A DNA stretch of 64,000 bases from contig NZ_FNNN01000006.1 of NCBI RefSeq assembly GCF_900106755.1, positions 1 to 64,000 on the forward strand. The letters are read 5' to 3'. The stretch is from Bacteroides faecis MAJ27 (GTDB lineage Bacteria > Bacteroidota > Bacteroidia > Bacteroidales > Bacteroidaceae). Of the stretch, positions 26,539 to 35,387 are shown piece after piece. Both the position numbers and the translations under genes were made by a program. The notes beneath the pieces were generated by a model. That model did not search any database. It was not told the DNA's origin and worked only from the letters and a program-made list of their open reading frames with translations. The first letter of the stretch is position 1. Every line of letters starts with the position of its first letter.

Positions 26539-27441
26539 ATGATTTTATCTTATAAGATACATAATGTTGCCCCCTATATTAATTGGATTTACTTTTTCCA
26601 TGCATGGGGATTCCAACCTCGTTTTGCAGCCATCGCCAATATTCACGGATGTGACGTTTGCCGCGCCTCATGGCTGACCACTTTCCCGGAAGAAGACCGC
26701 AGCAAAGCTTCTGAGGCTATGCAACTGTTTAAAGAGGCCAACCGGATGCTGGATTCGCTTGACAAGGATTATGAAGTAAAAACGATCTTCAAGCTCTGCA
26801 AGGCAAATTCGGACGGAGATAATCTGGTGATTGAGAAAGGGACCAATCAATCCATTATTTTCCCTTTGCTCCGCCAGCAGACACCCAAACGGGACGGCAG
26901 TCCGTTCCTTTGCCTGAGCGACTTTATCCGCCCACTCTCTTCCGGCATTCCGGACACAATAGGCGCCTTTGCCTCTTCCATTGATGCAGATATGGAAGGT
27001 CTGTATCAGCAGGACCCTTACAAGCATTTACTTGTCCAAACCCTTTCCGACCGTTTGGCAGAAGCCGCTACGGAGAAAATGCATGAGTATGTACGCAAAG
27101 AAGCATGGGGATATGCCAAAGATGAAAGCCTGTCCATGTCCGATTTATTGGTTGAAAAATACCAAGGAATTCGCCCTGCAGTAGGCTACCCATCCCTCCC
27201 CGACCAATCCATCAATTTCTTGTTGGATGAACTGCTGGATATGAAACAGATAGGAATCACGCTGACTGAAAATGGCGCCATGTACCCACATGCTTCCGTT
27301 TGCGGGCTTATGTTCGCCCATCCGGCTTCCGAATACTTTTCTGTCGGAAAGATAGGTGAAGACCAACTGGAAGATTATGCCCGTCGCCGGGGAAAAAGTA
27401 TGGAGGAAATGCGAAAATTCCTGGCTGCCAATCTGCAATAA
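26539..27441 (+). CDS. Stand-alone MetH reactivation (AdoMet-binding) domain protein
   Basis: The 300 residues match the C-terminal activation domain of cobalamin-dependent methionine synthase: VAPYINWIYFFHAWGF at the start, RPAVGYPSLPDQS (AdoMet-binding RPAxGYPxxPD) near 224, and TENGAMYPHASVCGLMFAHPASEYFSVGKIGEDQLEDYARRRG to the end. In E. coli this domain is fused to MetH and supplies AdoMet for reductive remethylation of oxidised cob(II)alamin. Here it is a separate gene, implying a shorter MetH elsewhere in the genome. I chose the ATG at 26539, where homology begins. A GTG 17 codons upstream lies inside the inverted repeat. Confidence 0.9.
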   Translation: MILSYKIHNVAPYINWIYFFHAWGFQPRFAAIANIHGCDVCRASWLTTFPEEDRSKASEAMQLFKEANRMLDSLDKDYEVKTIFKLCKANSDGDNLVIEKGTNQSIIFPLLRQQTPKRDGSPFLCLSDFIRPLSSGIPDTIGAFASSIDADMEGLYQQDPYKHLLVQTLSDRLAEAATEKMHEYVRKEAWGYAKDESLSMSDLLVEKYQGIRPAVGYPSLPDQSINFLLDELLDMKQIGITLTENGAMYPHASVCGLMFAHPASEYFSVGKIGEDQLEDYARRRGKSMEEMRKFLAANLQ

Positions 27442-27510
27442 ATTTCGTTTACTTGTGATTTTTCTCCTTTTCACACGACTAACTAACCAGAAAAGTAACC
27501 CATTTAATTC

Positions 27511-28020
27511 ATGAGAGAACGAACAACAGAGGCAACTAATCCCATTGAGCAGGAGTTCTTATCGGTCATCCGCGAATATGAGCGGGTGATTTACAAGGTA
27601 TGCTACTTATACACTAACCCTAACGCCCCGCTCAATGATCTTTACCAGGATGTGATACTTAACCTCTGGAAAGCCTACCCCAAGTTCAGGAAAGAATGCA
27701 AAATATCCACATGGATTTACCGTATTGCCCTGAATACGTGTATCAGCTTTTTCCGCAAAGAAAAGAATGTACCGGAAATCGTTACTCTCACCTACGAAAC
27801 TGACTGGGTAATAGAAGAACATGATCCGATCCACGAAATGCTGAGGCAACTTTATCAAATGATTAATCAGCTGGGACAACTCGACAAATCAATCATTCTG
27901 CTTTATCTTGAAGACAAAAGTTATGAAGACATTGCAGAAATCACCGGACTAACGGTAACAAATGTAGCTACCAAACTGAGCCGTATCAAAGACAAACTAA
28001 AAAAAATGAAAAAGGAGTAA
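27511..28020 (+). CDS. ECF-type RNA polymerase sigma factor
   Basis: This 169-residue sigma-70 family protein has only regions 2 and 4. Region 2 is LYQDVILNLWKAYPKFRKECKISTWIYRIALNTCISFFRK (about residues 46-86). Region 4 is LDKSIILLYLEDKSYEDIAEITGLTVTNVATKLSRIKDKLKK. It directs RNA polymerase to a small stress or envelope regulon. The next gene starts 6 bp downstream and encodes a membrane protein that occupies the anti-sigma position. No TAnnTTTG element is seen upstream, so it may be expressed from an ECF promoter of its own. Confidence 0.93.
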   Translation: MRERTTEATNPIEQEFLSVIREYERVIYKVCYLYTNPNAPLNDLYQDVILNLWKAYPKFRKECKISTWIYRIALNTCISFFRKEKNVPEIVTLTYETDWVIEEHDPIHEMLRQLYQMINQLGQLDKSIILLYLEDKSYEDIAEITGLTVTNVATKLSRIKDKLKKMKKE

Positions 28021-28026
28021 TCATAT

Positions 28027-28605
28027 ATGGAACTGGAAGAACTGAAAAAATCATGGAATGCCTTGGATGAGCACTTAAAAGACAAAGAGCTGATCAAAGA
28101 GGAAGAACTTGGCAAACTGATAGGACATGCAGACAAAAGTATCCATGCCATTGCCCGGCTGAATATCAAACTGATTTTGATTTCTTTACCGGTTTTGGTC
28201 TTATTCCTGCTGGAAGTCCTGTTGCATGGCAGACTGAACCCAATCTATATTATCATCATTCTGTCGTGGATTCCCGCACTCTACTGGGACATCATTACTA
28301 CACGTTTTCTACAACAAACGAAAGTAGATGAGATGCCGCTGATAGAAGTGATCAGCCGTGTCAACCGCATTCACCGATGGATGATCCGGGAACGTTTAAT
28401 CGCAACAGCTTTCCTCCTTATATTGGCAGTACTTTCATTTATCTATTGGCAGATATGGCAATATGGAATAGGAATAATACTGTTTTTTATTTTGCTATGG
28501 GGAGCTGGTCTTGGTCTGATCTTATGGATTTATCGCAAGAAATTCCTAAATCGTATTCAGGAAATCAAGAAGAATCTGGACGAACTTAAAATCATTGACA
28601 ATTAA
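28027..28605 (+). CDS. Four-helix membrane protein, possible anti-sigma factor
   Basis: The N-terminal 45 residues (MELEELKKSWNALDEHLKDKE...) are soluble and helical and of the kind found in proteins encoded after Bacteroidetes ECF sigma factors. Four hydrophobic segments follow, at about 45-67, 72-90, 122-142 and 145-168, and then a charged tail. It has no zinc-binding HXXXCXXC anti-sigma motif. Six bp separate it from the sigma gene, so I infer that it sequesters the sigma factor at the membrane; nothing in the sequence proves this. Confidence 0.75.
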   Translation: MELEELKKSWNALDEHLKDKELIKEEELGKLIGHADKSIHAIARLNIKLILISLPVLVLFLLEVLLHGRLNPIYIIIILSWIPALYWDIITTRFLQQTKVDEMPLIEVISRVNRIHRWMIRERLIATAFLLILAVLSFIYWQIWQYGIGIILFFILLWGAGLGLILWIYRKKFLNRIQEIKKNLDELKIIDN

Positions 28606-28661
28606 ATGACTCATCAAAGCTCTTCGCCTGCTTTAATTAAGAATTTTTGATCCGTGCTGTT

Positions 28662-29828
28662 ATGTTACAACGCTTATTTATATTTTTACTGATTTTCCTT
28701 ATTTTACCGGACATTTATCTGTATCTCAGATTTATCGTCCATCTTACAGCGAGACGATGGTTGAAAATCCTCTATTGGCTGCCTACTTTCCTGCTATCCA
28801 CAGGATTGCTTTACCTGGTTTATTTCTCCAACAATGCCTTTGCCGAACGCCATACACAGGATATCGGATGGTTTTCCATCTTTTTCTTCCTGTTCACAGC
28901 TCCCAAATTACTGCTTTTTCTCTGTACGGTCATCGGAATCCCTTTTCATAAATGGTTGCGCTGGCCGCGAACTCCTTTTATATGTACCGGACTGACACTG
29001 GCCGTAGTTTCTATCGTAATGATTATCTACGGGTCTTTTATCGGGCGTACGCAGTTTGACGTCAAAGAAGTAACCTACTCCTCGTCTAAACTCCCATCAT
29101 CTTTCGATGGTTACCGCATCGTTCAATTGTCAGACATCCATATCGGAAGCTGGCAGGGAAATGCCTCGGCTATCCAGAATTTAGTAAATCTGGTCAACGA
29201 ACAACACCCTGATCTTATTGTCTTTACCGGAGATCTGGTTAATCATCGTGCAATCGAACTCAATGATTTTCAACATATACTGGCTGGTCTGAAAGCAAAA
29301 GACGGGGTATACTCCATTTTGGGGAATCATGATTACGGTCCTTATTTCCGCTGGAAAAATAAACAAGAGCAAGATGATAACCTGAGTGACCTTCAACAAA
29401 GACAAGCCGCTATGGGCTGGAAATTATTGAATAATTCTCATACCATTCTGATTCAAGGTAACGACAGTATCGCCCTTATCGGGGTTGAAAACGAAGGAGA
29501 GCCTCCTTTCTCACAATATGCTGACCTGCCCAAAGCGATGCAAGGTACTGAAGGAATGTTTCAGATACTTTTAAGTCATAATCCTACCCACTGGAGACGG
29601 GAGGTACTTCCGGAATCAGACATAGACTTAATGCTGGCAGGGCATACCCACGCCATGCAGTTAAAGTTAGGGAATTATTCTCCTTCTTCCTATATCTATC
29701 CCGAATGGAGCGGGATGTACCTGGAAGGAACACGTGGATTATACGTAAATGTAGGCATCGGTTATGTCGGATTACCATTCCGCTTCGGTGCATGGCCGGA
29801 AATAACAGTGCTTACCCTACGACGGTAA
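28662..29828 (+). CDS. Membrane-anchored metallophosphoesterase (YkuE-like)
   Basis: Four hydrophobic segments span about residues 1-135. They are followed by a calcineurin-like phosphoesterase domain with all metal ligands: QLSDIHIGSW near 162, FTGDLVNHR, LGNHDYGPY near 222 and LAGHTHAMQL near 328. It is related to the YkuE/YaeI group, some of which hydrolyse lipid phosphoesters such as UDP-2,3-diacylglucosamine. A TTG at 28647 would add five residues; I take the ATG at 28662. It may be co-transcribed with the sigma/anti-sigma pair 57 bp upstream. Its last 17 bp overlap the 3' end of sbcC, read from the other strand. Confidence 0.9.
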   Translation: MLQRLFIFLLIFLILPDIYLYLRFIVHLTARRWLKILYWLPTFLLSTGLLYLVYFSNNAFAERHTQDIGWFSIFFFLFTAPKLLLFLCTVIGIPFHKWLRWPRTPFICTGLTLAVVSIVMIIYGSFIGRTQFDVKEVTYSSSKLPSSFDGYRIVQLSDIHIGSWQGNASAIQNLVNLVNEQHPDLIVFTGDLVNHRAIELNDFQHILAGLKAKDGVYSILGNHDYGPYFRWKNKQEQDDNLSDLQQRQAAMGWKLLNNSHTILIQGNDSIALIGVENEGEPPFSQYADLPKAMQGTEGMFQILLSHNPTHWRREVLPESDIDLMLAGHTHAMQLKLGNYSPSSYIYPEWSGMYLEGTRGLYVNVGIGYVGLPFRFGAWPEITVLTLRR

Positions 29829-32676
29829 GCACGCTTTTTCCATTGATTTTCTTATGTACCTGTACCTGAACAGAAATACGTTCACTCATCTCCTGTACAT
29901 GAGAGATAACTCCGATTTTTCGCCCTTGCATCTGTAATTGTTCCAAAGCTTCCATAGCTGTTCGCAGACTATCAGCATCCAACGATCCAAATCCTTCGTC
30001 AATAAACAAAGATTCTACTTTCAGGTTATTGCTGGAAAGTGATGATAACCCCAGTGCAAGCGCCAGTGAAATCAGAAAAGATTCGCCGCCCGAAAGCGAG
30101 TATACCGTACGTATCTCATCGCACATATCACAATCAATCACCTGAAGCGCCAGCGTATCGGGAACTTGCTGCAATTTATATCGCTTGGACAAGTAAGACA
30201 AATGTTTGTTGGCATGAAGCAATAGCAGATTCAAAGTGTAACTTTGAGCTATTACTTTAAATTTTGTACCGTCGGCACTCCCTATCAATTTATTCAATTT
30301 AGCCCAACGTCCGGCAACCTCCTGTTTTTCGGTTAGTTCCTTAGTTATCTGATCAACGATGGTTTTATTCTTTGTCTGCTGTAACAAACGAGCCTCTACA
30401 GTCGACAGAGCACGTTCCGTATTCAAATTATCTTCCTGCTGTTTGGCTATGGTCTGAGGAAGCAGATCCGGATATTCGATATTTTTCTGTTGTTCTCGTA
30501 GTTCTTCTATAGTAACAGCCAACTGCTTCATCTCTCCCTGCAAGCCGGAAAGACGGTTTTTCACTCCTTCCACTTGTTTGCGGGCCGTTTCCAAAGCGTC
30601 ATTCAACTCTTTTTCTTTTCGGGCTACAGCAACCTCAGCTTCATCCGCACTCTTTCCTTTTAATAATAAAGAACGTTCCTGACGAAGTGTATCCAACGCT
30701 TTAGCAATCACATCAAATCTTTGTTGTTCACCAGCAACCGCTTTCTGTAAAATAGTTAATTGCTCCTTAACAGCTGCTACCTTTTGCGCAGCCAAACGGC
30801 ACTGAGCGACATTTTCACGCAAGGCATCACAATGTGCACGTAACTTTTTTATTTTCTCATCACTTTGCTGCCATTCCGCATACAGGTTCCGATAGGCTAA
30901 AATACGCTCTGCCAACTCATTCAACCGGCTCCGTATCTGCTCTTCATTTCCTACAGAATCTTCCTCTTGCTGCAAAGCAGACAATTGTTCTTTTATCTGT
31001 GCCTCCGTTGTCTTTTGATGAGTCAAATCACGTTGCAAGGTGATATTGCGATTATTTATCTGCTGATAAGCGGACAATGCTGTATTATATTCCTGTTCCA
31101 TCCTCCGATAAAGAGTATCTACTATTTCTTGTTCCCGATGATAAGGATGCATCGTACTTCCACAAACCGGACAAGCCTCACCTTCCTGCAACTGCTGACG
31201 CAATGCTTTCACATCCTTCCCTACTGCCATACGAGCACTCTCATAAAGTCGATGGAGAGCTTTAACGACAGAATCCTGTTCTGCCAATTGCCGCGTACAA
31301 ACAACCACCTCCTTTTCCAGTTTCTCTATCTCCTGCTTTGCCTTCAATTGTCCTTCGGTCAATTGCTTCATATTTTGTAGCCGCACCAGTTCCTTCTGGA
31401 TTTTACTTTGCTCATCTACCAAAGAAGGATAACTAAAAGAATTCAACCGGATAAGGCGTTCTTCATTCGCCTTTGTCCATGTTTCCAATCTCTCTTTTTC
31501 CTCGTTGAGGATTAATTCAATCTGTTCCGGTTGAAGTGCCTCCACATCCGTACGATTCAGCAAATGGTTCAGAGAGTGATAGGATATCTGCAACTGCCCC
31601 ATAGCAGATGTCAATTTCTTCTCCTGATCTGCCACCTGCTGACGGGCAGCCTGCAAAATCTGCTGAGACTGCATATATCCTGCCTGTTGCGATTGTATTT
31701 GCACGTCCAACTGACGTGCCTTTTTCAAATCCGGCTGTATCGCTTCCCATTGTGCTCTAAAATGAAGCAATCCCTCTTCCTGAACAACCAAAGCATTCTG
31801 CAAATTCTTTTGATTGACCAGTTCTCCCTGCTCTTCCTGCTGTTTTTTCATCCAGAGAGTTTCCTGCATCTTTAATGAACGGACAACATTCAATTGTGCA
31901 TTCAGCTCTGCCAGTAACTTAATTCCTGCAGCACGTTTCTCAGTCAGCAGTTCTTTCTCTTTCTGCAAACTAAGAAATTCGTCCTCCGGCAACAATTCAA
32001 TCACGCTCATTTTATTGTGTATCATCGCTACCTCTTCTTGTACAGCCTTATTTCGGGCAAAAATTTCCTGAGAAATACGAGAATAAACACCTGTTCCTGT
32101 CAGCTTTTCCAATAATTCCGCTTTCGCCGCTCCCCTGGACTTCAAGAAAGTAGCAAAATCATTTTGCGCCAACAATACGGTACGAGTAAATTGTTCGTAT
32201 GTCAAACCGACCAAATCCACCAACTGCGCCAACAGTTCTTTCTTCGTCCCCTGAAATTCTTTTTCCGTATCTAAATCTTTCACCTCTAACACTTGAGGTT
32301 GTAAAGAACCACTCGCCTTATTTCTTGTCCTTCTGACCGACCACCGGGAACGATATCTATGTCCGTCAACTCCTTGAAAATCTACTTCCGCATACCCATC
32401 ACTTGTTCCACGGCGAAGCAGATTCCTTACATCCGCCTGATTTATCTGATTATCTCCCACATCTGCCAGATTGATACTCTCTACCGAGGTCGCAAAACGG
32501 GGAGCTTTATCATATAATGCAAGACACAGAGCATCCAGCAGAGTCGACTTGCCAGCTCCTGTAGCCCCGGAAATTGCGAATATACCAGCCGAACATAACG
32601 GTTCCACTGTAAAATCAATTTCAACACTGCCTTCTATCGAAGTCAGATTCTTTAATCTTATAGCGATAATTTTCAT
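29812..32676 (-). CDS. sbcC: Exonuclease subunit SbcC
   Basis: SbcC is the Rad50-like ATPase of the SbcCD nuclease, which opens DNA hairpins and processes double-strand ends. The 954 residues hold Walker A GATGAGKSTLLDAL near 35-48, two long coiled coils, a zinc hook EACPVCGSTMHP near 510, the ABC signature YSLSGGESFLISLALALGLS near 860 and Walker B SLFIDEGFGSLDADSL near 895. The start codon overlaps the sbcD stop by 4 bp, so the two are coupled. At the 3' end it overlaps the convergent phosphoesterase gene by 17 bp. Confidence 0.97.
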   Translation of the reverse strand: MKIIAIRLKNLTSIEGSVEIDFTVEPLCSAGIFAISGATGAGKSTLLDALCLALYDKAPRFATSVESINLADVGDNQINQADVRNLLRRGTSDGYAEVDFQGVDGHRYRSRWSVRRTRNKASGSLQPQVLEVKDLDTEKEFQGTKKELLAQLVDLVGLTYEQFTRTVLLAQNDFATFLKSRGAAKAELLEKLTGTGVYSRISQEIFARNKAVQEEVAMIHNKMSVIELLPEDEFLSLQKEKELLTEKRAAGIKLLAELNAQLNVVRSLKMQETLWMKKQQEEQGELVNQKNLQNALVVQEEGLLHFRAQWEAIQPDLKKARQLDVQIQSQQAGYMQSQQILQAARQQVADQEKKLTSAMGQLQISYHSLNHLLNRTDVEALQPEQIELILNEEKERLETWTKANEERLIRLNSFSYPSLVDEQSKIQKELVRLQNMKQLTEGQLKAKQEIEKLEKEVVVCTRQLAEQDSVVKALHRLYESARMAVGKDVKALRQQLQEGEACPVCGSTMHPYHREQEIVDTLYRRMEQEYNTALSAYQQINNRNITLQRDLTHQKTTEAQIKEQLSALQQEEDSVGNEEQIRSRLNELAERILAYRNLYAEWQQSDEKIKKLRAHCDALRENVAQCRLAAQKVAAVKEQLTILQKAVAGEQQRFDVIAKALDTLRQERSLLLKGKSADEAEVAVARKEKELNDALETARKQVEGVKNRLSGLQGEMKQLAVTIEELREQQKNIEYPDLLPQTIAKQQEDNLNTERALSTVEARLLQQTKNKTIVDQITKELTEKQEVAGRWAKLNKLIGSADGTKFKVIAQSYTLNLLLLHANKHLSYLSKRYKLQQVPDTLALQVIDCDMCDEIRTVYSLSGGESFLISLALALGLSSLSSNNLKVESLFIDEGFGSLDADSLRTAMEALEQLQMQGRKIGVISHVQEMSERISVQVQVHKKINGKSVLTVVG

Positions 32677-33923
32677 TCTCCTTCCTCCTCTTCTTTACGA
32701 GTTGCAGAAATATATGCTTCCTGAAACAAGTCTGTCAACTCAGCAGACATCTCCGTCTGGTAAACCTTCTCAAAAGCAGATTGCGCGATCTGTAACGGAG
32801 ACATTTCCTGCAATCCCCTTTTCCAGTCATCAACTTCTTTTTCTACCCTTCCTTCCTGACGATAGGCAGAAATAATTCGTGCCAAACGATATTTTTTACC
32901 TACCAATGCATCTTCTATCTCCTGACGAAGCATCGGTTCCGGTTCTTCAAGCAACACCTTGATTTCCAAATACGGTGCTTCTCCCTCCACCTCGGGTAAA
33001 TCTCTTAACATTTCTATTATTTTTTCCGGTGAGGCAGGGTCTCCGACCGGTACACTGACAAGAGAAATCAGTTGTGGACACTCTATTCTTCTGATATCAA
33101 CAGCACAACCTTCATCTAAAGTCACCATTACCACACCATGATGATAATGCTTTTCAGCAAAAGACATAGGAATCGGGCTTCCGGCATATCTTACGTTCTC
33201 CCTGCCGGATACTCGTTGCGCTTTATGAATATGCCCCAAAGCCGTATACGCAATCTTCTCTGAAAAAGTATCAGGTGATACACACTCCAGACCACCAATT
33301 ACAGTCCGCTCACTATAATCTTTTTCTGCAATTTCTGATCCGGTAGCCTGCAAATGTCCAATAGCAAGAATAGCCTGATTCGTTTTCCGGCGTGCCCATA
33401 ATCTTTGCAGAAGTTGCGTATAAAGTTCGCGAACCCCTTCCATATAGGGATTGCCTTCTGTCTCAACTACCGGATAATCTCCCTGACGTAAAAAAGGAAC
33501 AGCCATACAAAGTACTTCTACTTCCCCTTCCCGGTTTTTCAGCTCTACCGCCAAATGATCATAATCAATCTCTCCCTCGTTCAATTTACGCACTACCCCT
33601 CTGACTTCCGTCCGCATAGCTTGCAGCAAAGGCAGGGGAGCCTCCAAACGTGCAGCAGAATCATGATTACCGGCAACAATCACAATTTGCAGTCCCGGGT
33701 TTTCTGCAGTCACCCGATAAATAAATTCATAGTACATGCGCTGGGACGCGGCTGAAGGATTGGAGACATCGAACACATCTCCAGCTATAATCAATGCGTC
33801 AATCTCATTTTTCCGGATTTCTCTCAATAGCCAATCAAGAAAGGCTTCATGTTCTTTGGTACGGTCATAACCAAAAAATGTCTGTCCTAAATGCCAATCA
33901 GCGGTATGTAGTATACGTATCAT
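32673..33923 (-). CDS. sbcD: Exonuclease subunit SbcD
   Basis: This is the Mre11-like nuclease partner of SbcC. The 416 residues start with MIRILHTADWHLGQTF and contain the phosphoesterase motifs GDVFD near 53, AGNHDS near 84 and ALGHIHKAQ near 215, plus a C-terminal SbcC-binding capping domain. The open frame extends 15 codons farther upstream, but the ATG at 33923 matches the family start, and a promoter (TATTTTTG, minus strand, 33949-33956) lies just beyond it. The stop overlaps the sbcC start by 4 bp. Confidence 0.96.
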   Translation of the reverse strand: MIRILHTADWHLGQTFFGYDRTKEHEAFLDWLLREIRKNEIDALIIAGDVFDVSNPSAASQRMYYEFIYRVTAENPGLQIVIVAGNHDSAARLEAPLPLLQAMRTEVRGVVRKLNEGEIDYDHLAVELKNREGEVEVLCMAVPFLRQGDYPVVETEGNPYMEGVRELYTQLLQRLWARRKTNQAILAIGHLQATGSEIAEKDYSERTVIGGLECVSPDTFSEKIAYTALGHIHKAQRVSGRENVRYAGSPIPMSFAEKHYHHGVVMVTLDEGCAVDIRRIECPQLISLVSVPVGDPASPEKIIEMLRDLPEVEGEAPYLEIKVLLEEPEPMLRQEIEDALVGKKYRLARIISAYRQEGRVEKEVDDWKRGLQEMSPLQIAQSAFEKVYQTEMSAELTDLFQEAYISATRKEEEEGE

Positions 33924-33948
33924 ATCATTATCTCTATATAACAGCAGA

Positions 33949-33956
33949 CAAAAATA
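33949..33956 (-). promoter_or_regulatory. Promoter -7 element of sbcDC
   Basis: CAAAAATA on the plus strand reads TATTTTTG on the minus strand, giving an sbcD leader of about 20 nt. Confidence 0.6.
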
Positions 33957-34010
33957 GCACAAACGCAAAGATTATGTTGTATCTTACTGCTTTTTTTACC
34001 AATAATCATG

Positions 34011-34018
34011 TATCTTTG
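34011..34018 (+). promoter_or_regulatory. Promoter -7 element of the plsC-like gene
   Basis: TATCTTTG lies 25 bp before the ATG at 34044. It sits inside the longer open frame beginning at 34008, which is therefore not the coding start. Confidence 0.7.
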
Positions 34019-34043
34019 CATATATATAAAAAATAAATTCCTA

Positions 34044-34802
34044 ATGAAGATACTATATTATATTTATCAAATTTGCATTGCTTTACCTATCCTATTGGTA
34101 TTGACTATTCTAACAGCAATTGTGACCATTATAGGCTCTTTACTTGGAGGAGCTCATTTTTGGGGATATTATCCAGGCAAAATATGGTCGCAGCTAATCT
34201 GTCTGTTCCTGTTGATTCCTGTCAAGGTTCACGGTCGTGAGAAATTACACGGAAAAACCTCTTATATCTTTGTGCCGAATCATCAAGGTTCATTCGATAT
34301 TTTCCTTATTTACGGATTCATCGGAAGAAACTTCAAATGGATGATGAAGAAAAGCCTGCGTAAGCTACCATTTGTGGGTAAGGCATGTGAAAGCGCAGGA
34401 CATATTTTTGTAGACCGTTCTGGTCCGAAAAAAGTACTGGAGACCATTCGGCAAGCAAAAGATTCTCTGAAAGACGGAGTGTCTTTGGTGGTCTTTCCCG
34501 AAGGGGCACGTACCTTCACTGGACATATGGGATATTTTAAAAAAGGAGCGTTTCAATTGGCAGATGACCTACAGCTAGCAGTTGTTCCCGTAACGATTGA
34601 TGGTTCTTTTGAAATCCTTCCACGTACAGGCAAATGGATACATCGCCATCGTATGATTCTGACTATTCATGATCCTATTCCTCCTAAAGGGAAAGGTATG
34701 GAAAATATAAAAGCTACTATGGCAGAAGCTTATGCTGCTGTCGAGAGTGCACTTCCTGAAAAGTATAAAGGAATGATCAAAAATGAAGATCAGGATCGAT
34801 AA
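34044..34802 (+). CDS. 1-acyl-sn-glycerol-3-phosphate acyltransferase (PlsC family)
   Basis: PlsC makes phosphatidic acid by acylating lysophosphatidic acid at the inner membrane. The 252 residues begin with a membrane helix (YYIYQICIALPILLVLTILTAIVTIIGSLL). They then carry block I VPNHQGSFDIF (HX4D, about residue 80), FVGKACESAGHIFVDRSG, block III VVFPEGARTFTG near 155 and VPVTIDGSFEILPRTG. This full-length, membrane-tethered enzyme is a better candidate for the main phospholipid pathway than the short homologue at 7883. It is monocistronic; a GC-rich hairpin follows. Confidence 0.93.
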   Translation: MKILYYIYQICIALPILLVLTILTAIVTIIGSLLGGAHFWGYYPGKIWSQLICLFLLIPVKVHGREKLHGKTSYIFVPNHQGSFDIFLIYGFIGRNFKWMMKKSLRKLPFVGKACESAGHIFVDRSGPKKVLETIRQAKDSLKDGVSLVVFPEGARTFTGHMGYFKKGAFQLADDLQLAVVPVTIDGSFEILPRTGKWIHRHRMILTIHDPIPPKGKGMENIKATMAEAYAAVESALPEKYKGMIKNEDQDR

Positions 34803-34810
34803 GAACGAAA

Positions 34811-34838
34811 TACGGGGATACTCACGTACCCCCGTATA
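34811..34838. terminator. Hairpin between convergent genes
   Basis: ATACGGGG (34811-34818) pairs with CCCCGTAT (34831-34838) across a 12-base loop. No strong T tract follows on either strand, so the termination role is inferred from position just after the plsC-like stop. Confidence 0.5.
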
Positions 34839-34879
34839 CCTAACCAGTCTTTATGCATTAATCTATTAAATCAAAAAGT

Positions 34880-35356
34880 CTATATATTATGTAGAAATCT
34901 TATTGTCTGGTTAGACATCATCTGCAATTCTTGGAATGTCAAAGTAAATCCTCTCTTTATTTCCTCTTCTAATCGTTCTAAAGAGAAGTACTCTTCTTTT
35001 ATCCCATTGATTTTGCCTTTAAAATAATTACTGCATTGTTCGTGCAATGTATCCGGAGTAACCAAGCCTCCAAATCCATATTCCCCCACTACAATAACCG
35101 GTTTTCGTTGCAATATCCCTTCATGGGCCATCCCCCTTGCTCCGATGATAAGACCAGCTTTATTAACAGCTTCACTTATCTCTTCATCAGAAGAGATATA
35201 TCTCACCTGATACTCTTGTATCGTATCTAATAGAATACTCACTCTCAATTTTGCACGGGGACAATCTATCCCTACTGCAATACAAGAATTATATTCTATA
35301 AGTTGCTGTTTGTCACCTCCCCAAGTGCCAATAGCAACTATATGATGACTTTTCAT
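34880..35356 (-). CDS. Glycosyltransferase C-terminal-like fragment, 158 aa
   Basis: The stretch AGLIIGARGMAHEGILQRKPVIVVGEYGFGGLVTPDTL (about residues 69-106) resembles the nucleotide-sugar-binding loop of GT1/GT4 glycosyltransferases (GR.A.EA...GKPVIVVG..G.GG.VT). A normal enzyme would need an N-terminal Rossmann half of 170 residues or more, which is absent. The protein may be a truncated glycosyltransferase, or a small domain working with a partner. No upstream in-frame remnant is visible beyond the start. It stands alone on the minus strand before the DUF3244 gene's end. Confidence 0.55.
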   Translation of the reverse strand: MKSHHIVAIGTWGGDKQQLIEYNSCIAVGIDCPRAKLRVSILLDTIQEYQVRYISSDEEISEAVNKAGLIIGARGMAHEGILQRKPVIVVGEYGFGGLVTPDTLHEQCSNYFKGKINGIKEEYFSLERLEEEIKRGFTLTFQELQMMSNQTIRFLHNI

Positions 35357-35387
35357 GATTATATAATAGCTAAGGTTTAGTTCCTTG

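Noticed and set aside
31517..32071. Several open frames antisense to sbcC and sbcD
   Set aside because: They are shadows of the coding bias of sbcCD and have no promoters or domains.
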